In this document: piece after piece, positions 1 to 7,947 of the stretch | Numbering within the stretch: position 1 is the stretch's first letter | Layout: each line of letters opens with the position of its first letter | Source of the DNA: Salinispora pacifica CNR114 | GTDB lineage: Bacteria > Actinomycetota > Actinomycetes > Mycobacteriales > Micromonosporaceae | Assembly (NCBI RefSeq): GCF_000514775.1 | Contig: NZ_AZWO01000043.1 | Coordinates: forward strand, 1-39,898 | Direction: 5' to 3' | Length of the DNA stretch: 39,898 bases | Notes under the pieces: model-generated | Told to the model about the DNA's origin: nothing | Databases searched by the model: none | What the model saw: only the letters and a program-made list of their open reading frames with translations | Position numbers and translations under genes: made by a program

Positions 1-42
1 CGCAGCCACCAAGACCAACAACTAAAGATCAACCAAACCAAG

Positions 43-66
43 GTGGTCCAGCTTCAGCCGGACCAC
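43..66. repeat. short inverted repeat, hairpin-like
   Basis: Arms GTGGTCC (43-49) and GGACCAC (60-66) are perfect reverse complements around a 10-nt loop. No T-run follows on either strand, so it is not a clear terminator. It lies downstream of the minus-strand gene that ends at 185. The rest of 1-184 holds nothing I recognise. Confidence 0.3.
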
Positions 67-184
67 GGTGGTCAAGTTTGGGGCGGTGTTGACACGTGGC
101 GGGTGGGGTTACGCCCGGGCTTCCCGAATCAGTGTCAGTCGCCAACGCGGATCGTCTTGCGGCGAGTGCCAACCGTCGCCCTCG

Positions 185-781
185 TCAGCGTGGTGTCGAG
201 ATCTCGGTGATCGTGGCAGTTCCTTGTATGGACAGAACTTCGTGCACGGCGATCGTCTGGTCAGGTCGGAGATCACGCCACACGTCCGGGCTCAGGGGTG
301 CCAGACGGATCGGTCCGGAAGCTCCGACTGTCAGTTCTGGAGCGTCCGCGACCCAGATTCGCGCGACCCGAAAGTTGGGATGCCCGTCGGGCATGTGCTG
401 GCCAATGTGCCACACCGGCCGCAACACGCCCTCACCAGGTATCGGGATTCGCCGGCCTCCATCAGCGACCGGCACGAGCGTCAGCCGGGCACGGAAAATC
501 CCGTGGATGCTCCCCCATCGCCGCCATCGGCACCATGTGGCCGTGTCGGTGAGCCACATCAGCTCCGCAGCCTCGATCAGCAGGTCCCACCACTGCGCAC
601 CGGCAGGCCAGTCATCGAGGTCGGCGAGGAGATCAAGAGCGACTTCCCACCCGTTGTGCTTGAGATACTCCGCCACGTCGGCGACTGTCGCTCCAGCCTC
701 ATTGGTGGCGATGGCCGGAACCATCGTGACCGCTCGGTCTAACAGCTCAGGAACATCCACCTCAGCATTGTCCGGCGGCAC
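185..781 (-). CDS. hypothetical protein with EF-Tu C-terminal-like half
   Basis: This is a 198-aa soluble protein of unknown function. The N-terminal ~85 residues are acidic and helical, with a run like EYLKHNGWEVALDLLADL, and resemble small actinobacterial hypothetical domains. The C-terminal ~90 residues (from RRIPIPGEGVLRPVW, through FRVARIWV and SGPIRLAPL, to the last GTATITEI) resemble the beta-barrel of EF-Tu domain 3-type proteins, without any GTPase domain. There is no signal peptide or membrane segment. It follows the 94-aa gene at 841-1125 on the same strand with a ~60-nt gap, so the two probably share a transcript. The start is an ATG at 781. The function is not known, and the EF-Tu-like reading is from pattern only. 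Confidence 0.6.
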   Translation of the reverse strand: MPPDNAEVDVPELLDRAVTMVPAIATNEAGATVADVAEYLKHNGWEVALDLLADLDDWPAGAQWWDLLIEAAELMWLTDTATWCRWRRWGSIHGIFRARLTLVPVADGGRRIPIPGEGVLRPVWHIGQHMPDGHPNFRVARIWVADAPELTVGASGPIRLAPLSPDVWRDLRPDQTIAVHEVLSIQGTATITEISTPR

Positions 782-840
782 CGCCTACTCGGCGACGACC
801 TTATCCGGCGGTGCACGCCGCATGCCGAGCGTGTCCGCGG

Positions 841-1125
841 TCAGGACGCCCCGGGACGGCACGCGCGGAAAGCATGAAGCCAGTGTCGTATCTGCTCATC
901 GTCGTGCAGGTACGGGCCGTCCTTAACGTGGCGCAGGTCGATGCCGCACAGCTGAGTCAGCGCCCACCAGACATCCTCGTCTTCTACACCGCCGCCATCC
1001 AGTTCGGTGACCCACTGAGCAGCCCATCGGTCGACCTCGTCGCGTGACTGACTTCTACCCAGGAGCGCCAGGAGCCTTGCCTCGATTTGGTCTCGACTCC
1101 GCGGCGGGCGAGAACTCGAGGACAT
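841..1125 (-). CDS. small hypothetical protein
   Basis: This is a 94-aa soluble protein rich in Trp, Asp and Arg. The segment EDEDVWWALTQLCGIDLRHVKDGPY and a C-terminal DDEQIRHWLHAFRACRP look like a compact all-helical domain. I do not recognise a named family. It is upstream of, and in the same orientation as, the gene at 185-781, probably in one operon. It has actinobacterial codon use and no stop for its full length, whereas the overlapping plus-strand frames have atypical Arg/Pro/Ser-rich translations typical of shadow ORFs. Confidence 0.5.
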   Translation of the reverse strand: MSSSSRPPRSRDQIEARLLALLGRSQSRDEVDRWAAQWVTELDGGGVEDEDVWWALTQLCGIDLRHVKDGPYLHDDEQIRHWLHAFRACRPGAS

Positions 1126-1161
1126 CCGCCAACCTTGCCGGCTGCCGGTCCACGCAATCCG

Positions 1162-1680
1162 TGGACCGGCAGCCGCGGCCGGACGTCCTGGCCACCGTGT
1201 CGGGCGCGCGGATCACGATCGATCAGGTCCGCGCGCTGATGATCGAGCGCCCGCTGCCGGCGGTCCTGATTCCCGACCAGTACGCCGGCCCTTGGGAAGA
1301 GGCGCTGGACCGGGCGATCCGTGACGAACTGTTCACTCGCGATGCCGCGCGTTGAGGCATCAAGGCGTCTACCCGGTCCCAGCAGATGGCCGAAACTCAT
1401 CAAGCGGGAGTAACGCGCCGGTGCCGGCCTGATCGTCGAGGAGGTCACCGATGTCGAAGCTCGCATCTGGTACGAGGACCATCGCGAACTGTTCGGCAAG
1501 GTGGCCCAGGCGGAGGTGGCCTGGGGGCAGAGCTCACCGACGGCCCGCGGGCCAGGACGCTCCTGCACCAGGTCGCCGGCACCGACCAGGCGACGTTCCT
1601 GCTGGCGGTGCGCGCGGCCGGTGCGGCGCGCAGCGACGCGGATACCATCGACCACAAAGCGAGGGCGCCGACCCGATGAT
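1162..1680 (+). pseudogene. decayed SurA/PpiC-like foldase remnant
   Basis: Fragments in different frames read like an N-terminal SurA-type domain followed by a parvulin-like start. First comes PDVLATVSGARITIDQVRAL with ALDRAIRDELFTRDAAR (to ~1355), then a TGA. From ~1435, in a second frame, comes EVTDVEARIWYEDHRELFGK. A third frame then gives AELTDGPRARTLLHQVAG and FLLAVRAAGAARSDAD (to ~1670). At least two frame changes and one stop break it. The motif order fits a peptidyl-prolyl isomerase-like chaperone, but the family call is by eye only and could be wrong. Confidence 0.35.
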
Positions 1681-2201
1681 CGCCCGAGCGGCGTTCGCCG
1701 TCGGCACCGCCGGTGGCGTCGGCCTCGCGCCGGACCCGGCGAACCACAGGCTCGCTTCTCCAACCAACGGCACCAGCGACCAGCGGGCGCAAGCGTTGCG
1801 AGCGCGGTCAGTCCGGAAACGACGCAGCCGGGATGCGGCGAAGCCCTGTAGAGGATGAGTTCCTCGCACACGGGCCTCGGTCGCGGGTGCGCTCCCGTGG
1901 CACGGCGGTGGCGAGCCCATACGCCGACACCACTCGGCACGCCCGGCGCCAGGCCAGCTACACGGCGCCGCTGGTCTGCGCTGCAACTGCTGCGTGCCCA
2001 CCGGGTGGCCGCTGTCCGGGCAGGTCGGGCGGCCGACCCTCTCGCCGTCTCGCTGTCTCGCTGACAGCCCTCCTCCAGGGGGGGGTGGACCGCCGACGGC
2101 ACTGCTACTCCTCCATCCGCAGGGCGGCGAAGTGCATGTGAGCTGCAACTATGTTGATCATCCGAGGTCGATATAGTCCAGCTCTCTCTCGTTTTCGTAG
2201 T
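1681..2201. other. apparently non-coding stretch
   Basis: Open frames here give Arg/Pro/Ser-rich translations without recognisable domains, and no tRNA or repeat is evident. The long minus-strand frame spanning 984-2414 is of the same shadow type. The base composition falls near 2140-2210, just ahead of the toxin gene, which suggests a promoter region there. Confidence 0.4.
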
Positions 2202-2214
2202 ACGATAATATCGT
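2202..2214. promoter_or_regulatory. candidate TA operator palindrome
   Basis: ACGATA-A-TATCGT is a perfect 13-bp palindrome whose last base lies 4 nt before the toxin GTG start. It contains GATAAT (2204-2209), a good -10 hexamer, so repressor binding here would cover the promoter. RHH antitoxins commonly bind short palindromes at their own promoters. That this RHH-HTH-Cas3 protein binds here is inference. Confidence 0.5.
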
Positions 2215-2217
2215 GGC

Positions 2218-2475
2218 GTGGAGGTACATAGATCAGCGCGGAAGCATGGCGTGGCTAACGCCGACGTCATCCACGCTGCAAACCACTGCCTCCACGAGAG
2301 CGAGGTTGACGGCGACGAGCCGCCTAGCCGAGTCCTGTACCTGGGCCCTGATCGCGCCGGGAACCTGCTTGAAGTCGTCTGCATTGTGCGTGACGACGGC
2401 AGCGAGCTGGCCATTCATGCGATGCAGATGCGGCCGAAGTACCGAAACCTACTTCCAGGGAGGGGGCGATCATGA
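2218..2475 (+). CDS. BrnT-like small toxin of type II TA pair
   Basis: This 85-aa protein begins MEVHRSARKHGVANADVIHA and continues with YLGPDRAGNLLEVV, then ELAIHAMQMRPKYRNLL. That layout (short alpha/beta fold, GPDRAGN turn, I-H-A-M-x-M-R-x-K-Y near the C-terminus) is what I associate with BrnT-like RelE-fold toxins. In actinobacteria these precede an RHH (CopG-type) antitoxin. The predicted role is ribosome-dependent or free mRNA cleavage, not shown here. The start is GTG at 2218, directly after the palindrome. Its TGA overlaps the ATG of the next gene (ATGA), so the pair is translationally coupled. The usual partner is a short antitoxin, but here the partner reads on into a Cas3-like protein. 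Confidence 0.6.
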   Translation: MEVHRSARKHGVANADVIHAANHCLHESEVDGDEPPSRVLYLGPDRAGNLLEVVCIVRDDGSELAIHAMQMRPKYRNLLPGRGRS

Positions 2476-5400
2476 GCGAGTCACGCAAGCGCACCTCCGG
2501 TGGCGTGGAACTCACCGATGAACTCATCGAACGCCTTGCGTCGGAGGCCGAGCAGGGGTATGACACGACACAGTTGCGACCTCGTCGGCGGGGTCGCCCC
2601 GCGATCGGGTCGGCGCCAGCGGTCGTCTTCCAGGTCCGGCTCGACCCCGACCTCCATGAGGCGCTTATGACGGCGGCCAACGACGCTGGCATCTCTCCCA
2701 GTGAACTGGCCCGCCGTGCGCTACGCGCTTACCTCGAAGGTCCGGCCACTGCTTCCGGCAGGGTTGTCGATACGCCAGAAAGCGGGACGGCCTCGGCCGA
2801 CGGGGATGACGCGGCCGTTTGCGCCGACGCAGAGACAACCGGAACTGAACCGGCTGCACCTGACGATGCTGAGAACCTCGCGAAATTTGCCGACGGGCTG
2901 CGCGACTTGCAGCGGGCAACTGGCATGACTGTCCGCAAATGGAGCAAGCTGGTCGGTCTGTCGCCATCAACGGTGTACGCCGCCTTGTCCGGCCGCACGA
3001 GGCCCACATGGGCTGTCGTAAGCCGGATTCTCCGTGCGGCCGGTGAGGACCCTGCGCCGTGGCGCATTCGTTGGGAACGGCTCCCGTACCGGAGTAGCGC
3101 GACACTCGATCTGGTCGCTAAGGCCGGTGCAGGCCGTGGCGTGTCCCGCGATGTTGTGTCCGTTCGGCTTGATCCCGAAATCATGCCTGTGGCGGATCGT
3201 GACGAGGCCCACGCCTCCGACGTTCCGTCAACCTCCTTCCCCTGCAACGACGCGGGCAGCAAGTACGCCACCGGCGTGCAGGAGAAGGCCGAACGTGACG
3301 CCCGCCGGAGTACGTGCTGGGCAGGACCTGAACATCCGGTCCGGGCAGTCACGCTCGCACAGCATCTTCTGGACACTGCGGCCGCAGCCGAGGTCTTCTG
3401 GGATCGCTATCTGTCAGCGTCGGTGACGAAACGGATCGAGGACGCGTGTGGGGGTAAGGGACGCCCATTCTTCGTCCTGATGTCCGCGCTGCACGATCTT
3501 GGGAAGCTGGCTCCTGCTTGGCAATACGAGGTGGCATACCCGCGCGCGCCGAGGGGCAAATCGAGCTGGGAGCCACCGACCGGCAACCCGATGCCTCAGC
3601 GCCGTGCAGTTACCGGTTCATCAATCGTCAGAGGACTATTGATGTCGGCGGGTTGGAATGCTACGTCGGTTGACTGGGTTTCGCCGTTGGCCGTCGGGGC
3701 CCATGTCCCGCTATCCCCTGGCGCTATTCACGAGGCGACGATAGCGCAGGAATCGTTGATGCCGATCCTCGCCGAGGAATGCGGGGTGTCGCTGTCGGCA
3801 GTAGAGCCACCTAGCCGACCGAGCCTGGCAACGCAACTGGCGCTTTCCGGTGCGATCACCATGACGACCTGGTTTGCCCGCTGCGGCCACCAGTTCGGTG
3901 GGGTGGGCGAAACCCGGTTGTCGATGACCGCAGCGCGTGAGCGGGCGCATGCAGCGTGGAGGATGCTTGGGTTCCGCAGCGGCTGGGCGCCACGTCCGCA
4001 CGAGCCTGGCAATGCATCCTATGGACTGCGCTTCGGCAGCAGGCCCCGACCGGTGCAGCTAGCAGCGATCAAGACTGCTGAGCAGATGCCGACACCTGGT
4101 CTGATCATGATCGAGGCGCCAGCGGGCTCTGGGAAGACCCAAGCGGCGCTGTGGGCTGCGGAGATTCTCTCCCGCCGTTTCGGCGTTGATAGAGTTTTTG
4201 TCGCCATGCCCAGGTATGCGGCTCCTGACGAGATGTACATGCAGGTGAAACGATGGGTGGAGTCGACCGAGCCGGCTGTGCCGACCGCACTTCTACACGG
4301 AGGGCCCCTGTTCGCCGCAAAGTGGCGAACAGGGCTTCATGAGTGGCAGGACTCTTTCAGTACTCTTGCTGCAAAGCAGCTCGACCCGTCCTACGGCATG
4401 GACTCAGAGGCGGTACGCTCCGAGTGCGAGACTGATGGCGTAACTGCCTCGGGGGAATGGTTGCTCGGCCGGCATCGGGGTCTACTCGCACCCGTCATCG
4501 TGGGACGAGTCGACGACCTACTGCGCATGGCAAGCCGGAGCGGGTACGTGACGCTCCGACATCTCGGACTCGCTGGGCGGGTCGTGGTCCTCGACCACGT
4601 CCAGGCGTCCGCCGTCGATAAGAACCCATTCCTAGAGCAGACGCTGCGCTGGTTGGGCGATGGCGGTGTACCCGTGGTCGTACTGTCCACCACGCTACCA
4701 CCGCAGGTTCGAGAGTCCCTGGCGGCGGCCTATCTTCAGGTTGGGACGGGCCGCCGCGATGCTGATCCCGGCGACGTCCTGAGAAGCGCGGAATATCCCA
4801 TAGTTCGATCGGTCTGTGCCGTCTCGGGTCGGTCGAAAATCCGCACGATCAGCGCTTCGTCACGGCCGGAATCGAGGCCGATAGCCGTCGAGGTGCTACC
4901 AGAGCCGGTCGACGGCAGCCATGACGCGCTGGTGGAGCTACTCAATGCTCGACTAAGCAGCGGTGGAACTGCCCTGATCGTGATGAATTCAGCTGCCCGG
5001 GCGCAGCGTGCCTATCGTGCGCTGGCCACGCGGTTCTCCACAAATCGAGTTCTCCTTCACAGTCAGCTGACCCTCCAGGAACGCACCAAGCGAGCCAGGG
5101 AGCTACTTAGCAAGCTTGGCTCCACGAGCGTCGGATTCGACCGCACAAACCAGAGAATGATCGTTGTTGCAACGCAGGTCGTCGAAGCAGGCCTCGACAT
5201 CGATGTTGACCTGCTAATCAGCGATATCGCTCCCATCGACACGCTCATTCAACGTGTAGGTCGACTACACCGACACGATCGACCTTCACACGAACGTCCA
5301 ATGAAGGTTCGAAACCCCCGCATAGTCATCACCGGGATGCGCAGCCAGGGCACAGGCGCGCCCACTTTCCCCGACGACACCGTTCGGGTATATGCGCGTC

Positions 5401-6032
5401 ATTACCTGCTACGGACGGCGGCGCTCGTCAACGAAGCGGTCGCCGGCACTGGCTGGAATTTTCCGAGCGATGTACCGGATCTCGTCACACGAGGATATGG
5501 CGACGATCAGATCACCCCTGCAGCCTGGAGGCGTTCCGTCAGATGGGCTGCGAAGGAATTGGGCACGGCCCAGGCCAGACAACAAAAGGTGGCGGAATCC
5601 GAGTTCCTCGCATATCCGGACAAGATCAGTTCCCCCACCCTCAACGACCTCCACAACGAGGCTGCAGCGAGACTGAACAACGACGCCTCTCCGGCGATCG
5701 CAGGAGCCAGCACGGAAACGTTCGAGGTAGTACTCGTGCGCCGGTCCCAGGAAGGGTATTTAACCCTCGACGGCCGATCGATCGGAATGAATGGCGAGGT
5801 CGCACGCGACCCCGACTTGATCGCATCAGTCCTACAGGCAACCATCACGCTCCCTGCAAACGAAGAGCTTGTCGCTGCTGCCAGCCAACTCACGCCATTG
5901 CCGGCCTGGCATAGCGACCCCTGGTTGGCCAAGACCCGTGCCCTCGTGTTAGACGAGGAACTCACGACCGAACTCGGCGGGCATTACTTCAAGTACAGTT
6001 ACGAATTGGGCCTCCAGGGGAGTGTCAAGTGA
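2472..6032 (+). CDS. RHH antitoxin-HTH-Cas3-like helicase/nuclease fusion
   Basis: This is an 1186-aa single ORF. Residues 1-90 match the RHH antitoxin that follows BrnT-like toxins, starting MSESRKRTSGGVELTDE, with GRPAIGSAPAVVFQVRL and SPSELARRALRAYL. Residues ~135-200 form an XRE-like HTH (MTVRKWSKLVGLSPSTVYAA). From ~280 it is Cas3-like. The HD domain has H298 and H341-D342 with GKLAPAWQ, plus H411. The helicase has Walker A APAGSGKT (549-556), motif III STTLP (739-743), motif V (899-911) and QRVGRLHRH (927-935). The Walker B position reads LDHVQA (707-712) instead of DEVHA, so the usual catalytic Glu is His. The C-terminus (YSYELGL) looks complete and I-E-Cas3-like. The ATG overlaps the toxin stop and follows a strong GGAGGGGG RBS. 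No Cascade genes adjoin it, and decayed IS sequence follows. It may be a DNA-degrading defence effector under antitoxin control, but the function is unproven. Confidence 0.75.
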   Translation: MSESRKRTSGGVELTDELIERLASEAEQGYDTTQLRPRRRGRPAIGSAPAVVFQVRLDPDLHEALMTAANDAGISPSELARRALRAYLEGPATASGRVVDTPESGTASADGDDAAVCADAETTGTEPAAPDDAENLAKFADGLRDLQRATGMTVRKWSKLVGLSPSTVYAALSGRTRPTWAVVSRILRAAGEDPAPWRIRWERLPYRSSATLDLVAKAGAGRGVSRDVVSVRLDPEIMPVADRDEAHASDVPSTSFPCNDAGSKYATGVQEKAERDARRSTCWAGPEHPVRAVTLAQHLLDTAAAAEVFWDRYLSASVTKRIEDACGGKGRPFFVLMSALHDLGKLAPAWQYEVAYPRAPRGKSSWEPPTGNPMPQRRAVTGSSIVRGLLMSAGWNATSVDWVSPLAVGAHVPLSPGAIHEATIAQESLMPILAEECGVSLSAVEPPSRPSLATQLALSGAITMTTWFARCGHQFGGVGETRLSMTAARERAHAAWRMLGFRSGWAPRPHEPGNASYGLRFGSRPRPVQLAAIKTAEQMPTPGLIMIEAPAGSGKTQAALWAAEILSRRFGVDRVFVAMPRYAAPDEMYMQVKRWVESTEPAVPTALLHGGPLFAAKWRTGLHEWQDSFSTLAAKQLDPSYGMDSEAVRSECETDGVTASGEWLLGRHRGLLAPVIVGRVDDLLRMASRSGYVTLRHLGLAGRVVVLDHVQASAVDKNPFLEQTLRWLGDGGVPVVVLSTTLPPQVRESLAAAYLQVGTGRRDADPGDVLRSAEYPIVRSVCAVSGRSKIRTISASSRPESRPIAVEVLPEPVDGSHDALVELLNARLSSGGTALIVMNSAARAQRAYRALATRFSTNRVLLHSQLTLQERTKRARELLSKLGSTSVGFDRTNQRMIVVATQVVEAGLDIDVDLLISDIAPIDTLIQRVGRLHRHDRPSHERPMKVRNPRIVITGMRSQGTGAPTFPDDTVRVYARHYLLRTAALVNEAVAGTGWNFPSDVPDLVTRGYGDDQITPAAWRRSVRWAAKELGTAQARQQKVAESEFLAYPDKISSPTLNDLHNEAAARLNNDASPAIAGASTETFEVVLVRRSQEGYLTLDGRSIGMNGEVARDPDLIASVLQATITLPANEELVAAASQLTPLPAWHSDPWLAKTRALVLDEELTTELGGHYFKYSYELGLQGSVK

Positions 6033-6079
6033 AGCGATCTTGACAAATTCAGGGCTTCGCCGGTGATCGGGCCTACGTA

Positions 6080-6915
6080 CGGTCCAGCCCGGCCGGAGCG
6101 GCTCCGAGGCCCTCGCCTTCGGGCACCAGATCAGGGTGCTCGAACGGCGACTTGGTGGCGAACGGGTCCGGCTTACCCAGATCGACCGGTCCTGGCTGGC
6201 GGCTCTGCTGCACCCGCTACCCCCGAACAGTGCTGAGCCAGTTCCGGCTGCTAGTGCGTCCCGAGTCCGCGCTTCACTGGCACCGCGATTTGATCGCCCC
6301 GACGTTCCCGGCCGCGCCGGGCCGGGCGGCCACGAACGCTCCCGACCGATCCACATACTGGTACTACGTCTGGCATCGGAGAACAGCCGCCAGGGCTACC
6401 GGCGTATTCACGGCGAACTACTCGTCCTCGGGGCGAAGGTCGCCGGCTCCACAGGCTGGGAGATCCTGAAGACGCCGGCGTCGACCCGGCATCCGAGCGC
6501 ACAAACAGCACTTGGGCGAGGTTCCTGCGCTCCCGAGCCCAGGGTCTCATCGCCGCGGACTTCTTCGAGACCGTGACGCTGACCGTCGCCCGCCTGTATG
6601 TGCTGGCCGTGATCGAACACGCCACCCGCCGCGTCCGTATTCTCGGTGTCACGCCCCATCCGAGCGCCGCCTGGATCGTGCAGGCCGCCCGGAACCGAGT
6701 CATGGACGTCGAGAACACCGGCTGCCAGGCAAGTACCTCATCCGCGATCGCGACGGCAAGACCCGAACCTGTTCGACACCATGCGCGCCGATGCCGGCAC
6801 CGAGGTTGTGCTCAGCGGCGTCCAGATACCCCGGATGAACTCGATCATGGAACGGGGGTCCAATCCTGCCACCACGAGCTACTCGACCGGACCCTGATTC
6901 TGGAGCCAGGGCCGA
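6080..6915 (+). pseudogene. broken IS integrase-core transposase
   Basis: Pieces of a DDE integrase-type transposase lie in several frames. They run ALAFGHQIRVLERRLGG and TQIDRSWLAALL (~6105-6215), then FRLLVRPESALHWHRDL, then RQGYRRIHGELLVLGAKV (~6388-6445). Next come TVARLYVLAVIEHATRRV and SAAWIVQAARNRVMD (~6580-6710), then IRDRDGK, VVLSGVQIPRMNSIME and CHHELLDRTLI (to ~6895). The order matches the rve-type transposases common in actinomycetes (IS3/IS481-like). At least four frame changes make it inactive. No clear terminal inverted repeats were seen. It lies directly after the Cas3-like fusion, so an insertion may have cut off genes once downstream. Confidence 0.7.
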
Positions 6916-6999
6916 GCTAGCCTCGGTAGTCCACGGGTGCCAGCAGCGGGGGCTGCCGTCACTTTTCGAACACGACACGTCCACAGTGATCAGATCACG

Positions 7000-7038
7000 A
7001 GCTGGCTGATCTGCGCTTTCACAGATCAGCTGGCTTTT
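7000..7038 (+). terminator. intrinsic-terminator-like hairpin
   Basis: AGCTGGCTGATCTG (7000-7013) pairs with CAGATCAGCTGGCT (7022-7035), 14 bp including two G-U pairs, around an 8-nt loop. It is followed by TTT. On the plus strand it would stop transcription coming from the IS remnant. It lies at the 3' end of the minus-strand GNAT reading frame, so it may also protect that gene from antisense reads. Confidence 0.55.
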
Positions 7039-7912
7039 GATCTTGCGTGTCCGAAGGGACTCGAACCCCCCCCCGAGGCGTCCGGTCGGGTCCGACGGGG
7101 TCCAACCCGGTGTCCTGGCGGAAGCTTACGCCAATCAAGCATTTCCCGGGCTGGAATGGGCGTCCGGGCACGGCCAACGTCCCTACCACCCTGCTCGCGG
7201 TTAGTGCCGGCATGGGCGGTGCTCCCCGTGCTGTTTGGGGTGGGAAGGGGCTATCGCGGGGTTGGCTGTGGTTGTCGGTGGGGGTGGTGACAGTTGGCTT
7301 CGGTTGGGGGTTGGTGTTGCGGGTCGGCGTTTGTTGCCGGTGGGGGGGTCGGTGCATGCCGAGCAGGGCTGGGCCGTCGGGAAGGTGGATGTCGGTGTGG
7401 GGGTGGTAGCCGTGGCGGGTGAATAGGGCGCGGTGGCGTACGGGGATCTCGGCCCAGGCGGGTAGGTCGGTGCGGTCGATGCGGGTGAGGTAGTGGCGCA
7501 GCATTGTCTGGTCGAGGTTGTGTTGGCTGTTTGGTGGGATGGCGAGGACGGTGAGGTGGTGGAGTTTGGTGGGGCGGCAGGTGTCGAGGATGTGGTCGAG
7601 GGTGAGGAATCGCTGTGTGTAGCTGTTAGCGGCGGCGGCGAGACGTTGGGGGTAGTTCGTCGGTGGTGGCAGTGGGCGTTGCCGGTGCAGGCCGATGGTG
7701 ACGGCGGTGAGGTCGTCGGTGGTGTGGACCTCGCCGAAGAACAGGGCGTGTTCGACCCATATTTCGGCTACGGCGGCTAGCACCGGGTGTCGGTGGTTGA
7801 TGTCGGGGATGAGCCATTCGGCGAGGCTGCTGGGGTGCAGGCTGGTGGCGATGATGTTGGCGGCGGTGTGGCGTTCGGTCCAGCGGAGGGTGCGGATGCG
7901 GGGCAGGGTCAT
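7019..7912 (-). CDS. GNAT-like N-acetyltransferase with unusual C-terminal tail
   Basis: I take the start as the ATG at 7912 (MTLPRIRTLRWTERHTAANI), 35 nt after the GPP34 stop; the frame upstream of it is Pro/Arg/His-rich shadow. This gives 297 aa. Residues ~10-190 resemble actinomycete GNAT proteins, with AEWLIPDINHRHPVLAAVAE and a C-terminal FTRHGYHPHTDIHLPDGPALLGM of the type seen in acyltransferase beta6-beta7. After ~195 the protein becomes low-complexity (Pro/Thr/Gln). It then reads through sequence that looks like a tRNA 3' end before stopping at 7019. The native stop was therefore probably lost by recombination, and the tail is not original. It is the last gene of the permease-amidase operon. 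The substrate is unknown. Confidence 0.55.
   Translation of the reverse strand: MTLPRIRTLRWTERHTAANIIATSLHPSSLAEWLIPDINHRHPVLAAVAEIWVEHALFFGEVHTTDDLTAVTIGLHRQRPLPPPTNYPQRLAAAANSYTQRFLTLDHILDTCRPTKLHHLTVLAIPPNSQHNLDQTMLRHYLTRIDRTDLPAWAEIPVRHRALFTRHGYHPHTDIHLPDGPALLGMHRPPHRQQTPTRNTNPQPKPTVTTPTDNHSQPRDSPFPPQTARGAPPMPALTASRVVGTLAVPGRPFQPGKCLIGVSFRQDTGLDPVGPDRTPRGGVRVPSDTQDQKPADL
7047..7075 (-). other. tRNA 3'-end-like remnant
   Basis: Read on the minus strand this is GGGGGTTCGAGTCCCTTCGG then ACA. That is a T-arm with the TTCGAGT loop followed by an acceptor-strand-like end. No D-arm or anticodon arm can be found within 90 nt upstream, so it is at best a fragment. Such scraps are typical att-site remains of integrative elements. 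The parent tRNA cannot be named. Confidence 0.35.
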
Positions 7913-7947
7913 TGGTGTGGTCCTGATCCGGGTTTGTGGGTAGACGG

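Noticed and set aside
984..2414. 476-aa minus-strand frame
   Set aside because: No domain is seen, the composition is Arg/Ser/Pro-rich, and it overlaps the real toxin gene and a plus-strand remnant.
6035..7040. Intact insertion sequence after the Cas3 fusion
   Set aside because: The transposase is in at least four frames and no terminal inverted repeats or target duplication could be found.
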